This document shows, piece after piece, positions 5,021-8,077 of a DNA stretch of 8,077 nucleotides. The notes beneath the pieces were generated by a model that worked only from the letters and a program-made list of their open reading frames with translations, was not told where the DNA came from and searched no databases. How positions within the stretch are numbered: the first letter of the stretch is position 1; each line of letters opens with the position of its first letter. The stretch spans positions 1-8,077 of the forward strand of contig JAFGHG010000087.1 of the NCBI GenBank assembly GCA_016939345.1. Direction: 5' to 3'. This DNA comes from Candidatus Omnitrophota bacterium. Lineage in GTDB: Bacteria > Omnitrophota > Gorgyraeia > Duberdicusellales > 4484-171. Made by a program: the position numbers and the translations under genes.

Positions 5021-5602
5021 GTGAAATTATCTAAGAGTTTTACATTGATAGAGCTCATACTTGTCGTAGCCATTATTGCCATTTTAGCAGGGGTAATGGT
5101 TCCTTTTATACTTTCAGCACGGCAGAAAGCAAGAGCAGCAAAACTGGCTCAGCTGTTTGATACTATAGCCAATGCCTGCAGACTCCATTATAGCGATACC
5201 GGCCGATACGCTTCAGAATTCTCCAACGCTCCGATTGCTAATTGGAATATGCACAATCTTTCGGTAATCCCTCCGGCCAATGCGATTCCCGGTTGGGACG
5301 GGCCCTATATCGATAGGCCGCTGACCAACAAAGATGCTTATATAGGCGATATGTTATTTGTTTCCAGTCAAATACTTTGGGATTTTGATTTAGACGGCGA
5401 CGGCTCAGTAGACAAAAATCAATTTACAGCCGGAAACAGTCTTGACCTTTGGTGGGTTAATGAGGCCCAGGCAAAGGCAATTAATGATGCTATTGACATG
5501 AGTGTGCCAGGTGACTGGAGGGTAACCGGTAAGGTTGTTTTTTATGGTGCGCTTGCCTTTCCTGTAGATGGAATAGCAGTTTATCTTACGGGCGGGTCAT
5601 GA
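5021..5602 (+). CDS. GspG-like prepilin with calcium-loop-like insert (pilin 6)
   Basis: This 193-residue protein starts at GTG, giving a leader M-K-L-S-K-S with Ser at -1. The mature start is F-T-L-I-E-L-I-L-V-V-A-I-I. The head has G-W-D-G-P-Y-I-D-R-P-L at 91-101 and D-L-D-G-D-G-S-V-D-K-N-Q at 123-134, the same loop as pilin 3 but with Gln instead of Asp at position 12. The C-terminal block is N-E-A-Q-A-K-A-I-N-D-A-I-D then P-G-D-W-R-V-T-G-K-V, and the protein ends Y-L-T-G-G-S. It is the closest paralog of pilin 3. There is no Shine-Dalgarno sequence before the GTG; AATAAT lies seven bases upstream. The lipoprotein gene follows after 12 bases. Confidence 0.93.
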   Translation: MKLSKSFTLIELILVVAIIAILAGVMVPFILSARQKARAAKLAQLFDTIANACRLHYSDTGRYASEFSNAPIANWNMHNLSVIPPANAIPGWDGPYIDRPLTNKDAYIGDMLFVSSQILWDFDLDGDGSVDKNQFTAGNSLDLWWVNEAQAKAINDAIDMSVPGDWRVTGKVVFYGALAFPVDGIAVYLTGGS

Positions 5603-5614
5603 GAGGAGGCAGAT

Positions 5615-5980
5615 ATGATTTATAGACTAAGAAGTTTTGTCTTTGTTATTTTATTGTCGTTTGTTTTCCTAATAGGCTGTGCGCAGATGCAATGGAGCCA
5701 CCCATCTAAAACAAGAGAAATATTTTACCAGGAAAAGTTAGAGTGCGAGAAGATGGCCAATGACTTGGCTTGGCAAAGATATCCAAAACCAATGCCAAAC
5801 ACAAATATCACACTGCAGCAAAATGTGGCTGTGGATAATACGTCTTCTGGGTATGAGCCTCCAAGATATCTTGACAAAAGCGATGACCCCGACAGCTATT
5901 CCCGGCAAAGCTACCGCAATGGATGTTTGAAGGAATGTCTTTATGGCAAAGGCTGGGTTTATGAAGAAGTTAAGCAATAA
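5615..5980 (+). CDS. small lipoprotein of unknown function
   Basis: This is a 121-residue protein. AGGAGG at 5604-5609 lies five bases before the ATG, a strong ribosome site. A signal peptide with basic N-region (M-I-Y-R-L-R) and hydrophobic core ends in the lipobox L-I-G-C with Cys22 as the lipidated residue, followed by A-Q, which fits outer-membrane sorting. The mature part has K-L-E-C-E-K-M-A-N-D near 41-50 and R-N-G-C-L-K-E-C-L-Y-G-K-G-W at 101-114. The spaced cysteines (44, 104, 108) and the C-terminal C...G-K-G-W pattern resemble small proteobacterial-style lipoproteins of unknown role; I cannot name a family. It begins 12 bases after pilin 6, so it is likely co-expressed with the prepilins and might help pilus or secretion assembly at the outer membrane (inference). 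Confidence 0.85.
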   Translation: MIYRLRSFVFVILLSFVFLIGCAQMQWSHPSKTREIFYQEKLECEKMANDLAWQRYPKPMPNTNITLQQNVAVDNTSSGYEPPRYLDKSDDPDSYSRQSYRNGCLKECLYGKGWVYEEVKQ

Positions 5981-5987
5981 CCTGGCC

Positions 5988-6027
5988 GATAAGCCATTCG
6001 CCTTTTCTAGCGCAGTTTATGCTTATC
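5988..6027 (+). terminator. weak hairpin after the lipoprotein gene
   Basis: GATAAGC (5988-5994) is complementary to GCTTATC (6021-6027) across a 26-base loop, and a short T-run (GATTTT) follows about ten bases later. The position is right for the end of the prepilin-lipoprotein unit, but the loop is long and the T-tract poor. Confidence 0.25.
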
Positions 6028-6059
6028 TAACCGGCTGATTTTAAAATATATTAATTTAC

Positions 6060-6086
6060 TTGACAGAAATAATATAATTGTATACT
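6060..6086 (+). promoter_or_regulatory. candidate promoter of the rrf2-like gene
   Basis: A perfect TTGACA lies at 6060-6065. TATACT at 6081-6086 is a five-of-six -10 with a short 15-base spacer; TACTAT at 6083-6088 gives 17 bases. The start codon is at 6135, leaving a leader of about 40 bases with an AAGG ribosome site near 6123-6125. A short spacer is common where a regulator helps or replaces polymerase contacts. Confidence 0.5.
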
Positions 6087-6100
6087 ATGTCTATATACAA
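6078..6100. promoter_or_regulatory. candidate Rrf2 operator (dyad)
   Basis: TTGTATA (6078-6084), nine bases, then TATACAA (6094-6100) form a perfect 7-bp inverted repeat spanning 23 bp and overlapping the -10 region. A second overlapping dyad pairs TATACT (6081-6086) with AGTATA (6101-6106). Rrf2 proteins bind dyads of about this size and often repress their own promoter, so an autoregulatory site is plausible. AT-rich context weakens the case. Confidence 0.4.
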
Positions 6101-6134
6101 AGTATAAAATATATTAACTTAAAAGGTCTTTTAA

Positions 6135-6536
6135 ATGAAGTTAACCACAAAAAGCGAATATTCTATCCTGGCCCTTATTTATATTGCCCGCAATCAAAAG
6201 GATACTTTTATAAAAATAGAGGAGATCTGCAAAGAGTACGAACTTTCTAAAAAATATCTAGAACAGCTGTTTTTTTCCTTAAGGCAGGCCCGTTTTATAA
6301 AGACAAAGAGAGGTTCATCGGGCGGGTACAGGTTAGCACGTCCCGCAGAAAAAATAAGCCTTGCCGATATAATAAGGCTGATGGACGGAGCCCTGGCGCC
6401 GACTTTATCTGTTAGCAAGTATTTCTTTGAGCATACGCCGCTTGAGAAAGAAAAAAAGGTCATGAAGGTATTTGCTGAGATGCGTAATTATATTTCAAAA
6501 AAGGTCGAGAAATTAAAGATTTCTGATTTATTGTGA
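6135..6536 (+). CDS. Rrf2-family transcriptional regulator without Fe-S cysteines
   Basis: This 133-residue protein is of full Rrf2 length. The start M-K-L-T-T-K-S-E-Y-S-I-L-A-L, the winged-helix recognition region about 26-56 (I-C-K-E-Y-E-L-S-K-K-Y-L-E-Q-L), the wing G-S-S-G-G-Y-R-L-A-R-P at 60-70 and I-S-L-A-D-I-I-R-L-M-D-G at 74-85 are all classic. Fe-S-binding members (IscR, NsrR, RsrR) have three cysteines after residue 90. Here that stretch is A-P-T-L-S-V-S-K-Y-F-F-E-H-T-P and the only cysteine in the protein is Cys32 in the DNA-binding domain. It therefore probably senses a small molecule or partner protein, as CymR-type members do, rather than an Fe-S cluster (inference). It is first in a row with the DUF2292 and TauE/SafE genes. 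Confidence 0.93.
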   Translation: MKLTTKSEYSILALIYIARNQKDTFIKIEEICKEYELSKKYLEQLFFSLRQARFIKTKRGSSGGYRLARPAEKISLADIIRLMDGALAPTLSVSKYFFEHTPLEKEKKVMKVFAEMRNYISKKVEKLKISDLL

Positions 6537-6540
6537 TTAT

Positions 6541-6729
6541 ATGGAAACAAAAAATATAATGGTTTCTAATCCGGATAAGGCTTTAGAAAAAAAATCAGAC
6601 CCCAGCCGCATTATATTAGAAGATATTCTAAAGGCTATAAAAGAGATAGATCATGGCTCTGTCCAGATCCATATTCAAGACGGTAAAATAATCCAGATAG
6701 ATAAAATAAGCAAGCTCAGAATGCGGTGA
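6541..6729 (+). CDS. YezD/DUF2292 family small protein
   Basis: This is a 62-residue protein. The C-terminal half has the DUF2292 signature: an I-L-E-D-I-L-K-A-I-K-E-I helix (25-36), then G-S-V-Q-I-H-I-Q-D-G-K-I-I-Q-I-D-K (39-55) and K-L-R-M. Its biochemical function is not established. From memory, DUF2292 genes often sit next to sulfur-assimilation genes and Rrf2 regulators. It starts four bases after the rrf2 stop, which implies translational coupling. The ATG at 6541 has no own Shine-Dalgarno sequence, and ATG 6559 is an alternative that would remove six residues outside the domain. Confidence 0.85.
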   Translation: METKNIMVSNPDKALEKKSDPSRIILEDILKAIKEIDHGSVQIHIQDGKIIQIDKISKLRMR

Positions 6730-6742
6730 GCCTTTAATACAG

Positions 6743-6806
6743 AGTTTTGGCTGACCAGAAAACTGGAGGCTAGATAACATGGAAAATGTTTCTAGCCTAT
6801 TTTTTT
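6743..6806 (+). terminator. tandem hairpins with T-tract: terminator or attenuator before the tauE-like gene
   Basis: The second hairpin (6768-6797) pairs GGCTAGA plus AACAT with ATGTT plus TCTAGCC: 12 base pairs with one bulged T and a GGAAA loop. It is followed by TATTTTTTT up to 6806, a textbook intrinsic terminator. Just upstream, AGTTTT (6743-6748) can pair with AAAACT (6759-6764). The alternative CCAG-AAAA-CTGG (6755-6766) excludes that pairing. The next gene's ribosome site begins five bases after the T-tract. This either ends the rrf2-yezD message or attenuates read-through into the exporter gene. I recognise no known riboswitch. Confidence 0.7.
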
Positions 6807-6822
6807 AGAAAGGAGGACAGGT

Positions 6823-7671
6823 ATGTGGATGGGGTTTTGTTTGTGGTTTGCTTTTTTACTTATAATATTTGCTTTTATCTGCGAATATATGGATTCAACT
6901 TTGGGTATGGGCTACGGCACTACATTGACTCCTGTCCTTTTGATAATGGGCTATGAGCCTTTGCAAATAGTACCGGTTATACTTGTATCTGAGCTGATAA
7001 CAGGATTATTAGCGGCGTTGTTTCATCATATGGAAGGTAATGTTAATTTTATGCCTGAGAAAACCAGCTTTTCAGAGATAGCCCAGAAGTTAAAACACCT
7101 GGGTTATCTTGAAACCTTTAAAAGGGATGCGCCTTTGCATTTAAAGGTTGCCCTGATACTTGGTGTTTGCAGTGTGATCGGGACCATAACAGCCGTTTTT
7201 ATAGCAGTTAATATTCCTAAATTATGGATAAAGCTTTATATCGGCTTTCTTGTCCTTTCTATGGGGATCTTCATACTTATTTGTTTAAACAAAAGCTTTA
7301 AGTTTTCGTGGAAAAAGATTATAGGTCTTGGGCTCTTGGCATCTTTTAACAAAGGGGTAAGCGGAGGAGGCTACGGCCCGGTTGTTACCAGCGGACAAAT
7401 ACTTTCTGGAGTAGAAAGTAAAAGTGCCATAGGCATAACATCTCTGGCTGAAGGCCTGACTTGCGCTGTTGGCATCATAGCCTATATTTTGGTTTCTAAA
7501 AGACCCTTGGATATGCAATTTGCGCTTTTTATTATAACCGGAGCTGTGCTTTCAGTTCCGTTTTCGGTAAAAAGTGTAAAAGCCATCACCGAGAAACGAC
7601 TGAAGCTGGCCATTGCTGTATTAACCATAGTATTAGGGATATTTACCCTTTACAAGGTCTTAAAACCCTGA
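6823..7671 (+). CDS. TauE/SafE-family anion (sulfite) exporter
   Basis: This 282-residue multi-spanning membrane protein is slightly longer than the usual 240-270. It starts at ATG 6823, six bases after AGGAGG (6811-6816). The family's two internal repeats show as D-S-T-L-G-M-G-Y-G-T-T-L-T-P (24-37) and F-N-K-G-V-S-G-G-G-Y-G-P-V-V-T-S-G-Q (175-192), each at the start of a half. About eight hydrophobic segments are visible, with a hydrophilic loop of some 35 residues (71-107) between the halves. The family exports sulfite, sulfoacetate or related organosulfonate anions across the inner membrane. Its position after a CymR-like regulator and a DUF2292 protein supports a sulfur role, but the exact substrate is not deducible. 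The hairpin and T-tract upstream suggest it is regulated separately from the two genes before it. Confidence 0.9.
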   Translation: MWMGFCLWFAFLLIIFAFICEYMDSTLGMGYGTTLTPVLLIMGYEPLQIVPVILVSELITGLLAALFHHMEGNVNFMPEKTSFSEIAQKLKHLGYLETFKRDAPLHLKVALILGVCSVIGTITAVFIAVNIPKLWIKLYIGFLVLSMGIFILICLNKSFKFSWKKIIGLGLLASFNKGVSGGGYGPVVTSGQILSGVESKSAIGITSLAEGLTCAVGIIAYILVSKRPLDMQFALFIITGAVLSVPFSVKSVKAITEKRLKLAIAVLTIVLGIFTLYKVLKP

Positions 7672-7730
7672 AGCAAAGTTTTTTTCTTTAATCTTCTGAT
7701 TTTTAGTAGTAAAATAAAGACGATAAAGTT

Positions 7731-7985
7731 ATGCCTATAAAATTTTTGATTTTATCGTTGGTATTAATTTTATTTACTTTCAGCCTTCAGGCTTTTGACC
7801 CTGAGATACCTCAGGAATTAAAAGACATGGGATTTAACGAATCCAATCTCGTAGATTACCAGAAGCTTGACGATACTGAAGTTTTTACATTCAAAGACTG
7901 GACTTCAGAGATAAAAAATGATACTGTTTCCTTCATGGTCAAGAGAGGAAAAGTAATAAGGGTTATCGAGGAATTAGGAGAGTAA
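7731..7985 (+). CDS. small secreted protein, unknown
   Basis: This is an 84-residue ORF. A signal peptide (M-P-I-K, hydrophobic core 5-18, likely cleavage S-L-Q-A before F-D-P at 21/22) leaves a mature acidic protein of about 63 residues. The mature part has D-M-G-F-N-E-S-N-L-V-D-Y and F-K-D-W-T, and a C-terminal strand-like V-S-F-M-V-K-R-G-K-V-I-R-V-I-E. No cysteines and no known family seen. A TAAAAT at 7710-7715 is a possible -10; there is no strong Shine-Dalgarno sequence. It starts 59 bases after the exporter gene and 16 bases before the next small gene, so it may be co-transcribed with either. Confidence 0.7.
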   Translation: MPIKFLILSLVLILFTFSLQAFDPEIPQELKDMGFNESNLVDYQKLDDTEVFTFKDWTSEIKNDTVSFMVKRGKVIRVIEELGE

Positions 7986-8001
7986 AAAAGGGGGTGAGAC
8001 A

Positions 8002-8076
8002 ATGGGTTGTGCTAAAAAAGGCAGCGGAGCAAAGAAAAAAGCCAAGAAAAAAGTAGTAAAAAAGAAGAAAAAGTAA
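8002..8076 (+). CDS. 24-residue lysine-rich miniprotein
   Basis: A very strong ribosome site (AAGGGGGTGAG at 7988-7998, close to the full anti-Shine-Dalgarno complement) precedes ATG 8002. The ORF starts M-G-C-A-K-K-G-S-G-A and continues as blocks of lysine broken by A-V-V to a TAA at 8074-8076. Thirteen of 24 residues are lysine and there is one cysteine. The quality of the ribosome site and the intact stop argue that it is translated. Lysine runs of this kind suggest nucleic-acid or ribosome binding, like the tail of histone H1-like proteins, but no family can be named. Confidence 0.6.
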   Translation: MGCAKKGSGAKKKAKKKVVKKKKK

Positions 8077-8077
8077 A

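Noticed and set aside
5738..5977. Minus-strand open frame opposite the lipoprotein gene
   Set aside because: It is a shadow of the lipoprotein frame, which has a lipobox and a strong ribosome site.
7285..7518. Minus-strand open frame opposite the exporter
   Set aside because: It overlaps the conserved TauE/SafE motif region and has no features of its own.
7671..7690. T-rich stretch after the exporter gene as an intrinsic terminator
   Set aside because: There is a T-run at about 7679-7685 but I could not find a convincing stem before it.

Overview
The window reads as a low-GC (about 40% by eye), gene-dense bacterial chromosome segment with Gram-negative-type envelope features: type II secretion/type IV pilus-like prepilins, a lipobox lipoprotein and a periplasmic binding protein. 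Many GspG-like prepilins in one place, together with tiny lysine-rich ORFs, reminds me of Candidatus Omnitrophota or a related uncultured lineage. That assignment is inference from protein style, not from a marker gene.

Positions 1-5602 hold six GspG-like prepilin genes on the + strand (1-564 partial, 816-1346, 2764-3348, 3407-3973, 4557-5000, 5021-5602). All have an FTLIELILVVAI-type N-terminus and a G-W-[DN]-G-P-Y motif in the head. Five of them also carry a C-terminal block E/D-x-A-x-K-x-[IVL]-[ND]...G-x-W-x-x-T-G-x-[VL], loosely kept in the first. A minus-strand periplasmic binding protein of the ABC_sub_bind type (1412-2413) and a small two-helix membrane protein (4183-4347) interrupt the array. 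The array shows clear recombination marks. A duplicated upstream segment of about 230 bp (2575-2804 and 4368-4597) runs into two prepilin genes and gives them an identical leader peptide. A decayed prepilin start lies at 4356-4394. The gene at 2764 is a mosaic, with its leader from the 4557-type gene and its body from the 5021-type gene. Three of the heads carry an EF-hand-like D-x-D-G-D-G loop.

An outer-membrane-type lipoprotein gene (5615-5980) follows the last prepilin with a strong Shine-Dalgarno sequence and probably ends that transcription unit.

Positions 6060-7671 form a second module: a promoter with a dyad operator candidate, an Rrf2-family regulator lacking the Fe-S cysteines, a YezD/DUF2292 small protein, a hairpin plus T-tract (terminator or attenuator) and a TauE/SafE-family anion exporter. 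By analogy with CymR/IscR-type regulators and sulfur-linked DUF2292 proteins, I infer a role in sulfur or sulfite homeostasis. The window ends with a small secreted protein (7731-7985) and a complete 24-residue protein in which 13 residues are lysine (8002-8076).

The most promising unusual element is the prepilin array as a recombining, modular locus. Duplicated 5' cassettes, chimeric genes and a leftover N-terminal fragment suggest that pilin heads are swapped across the conserved N-terminal coding segment.
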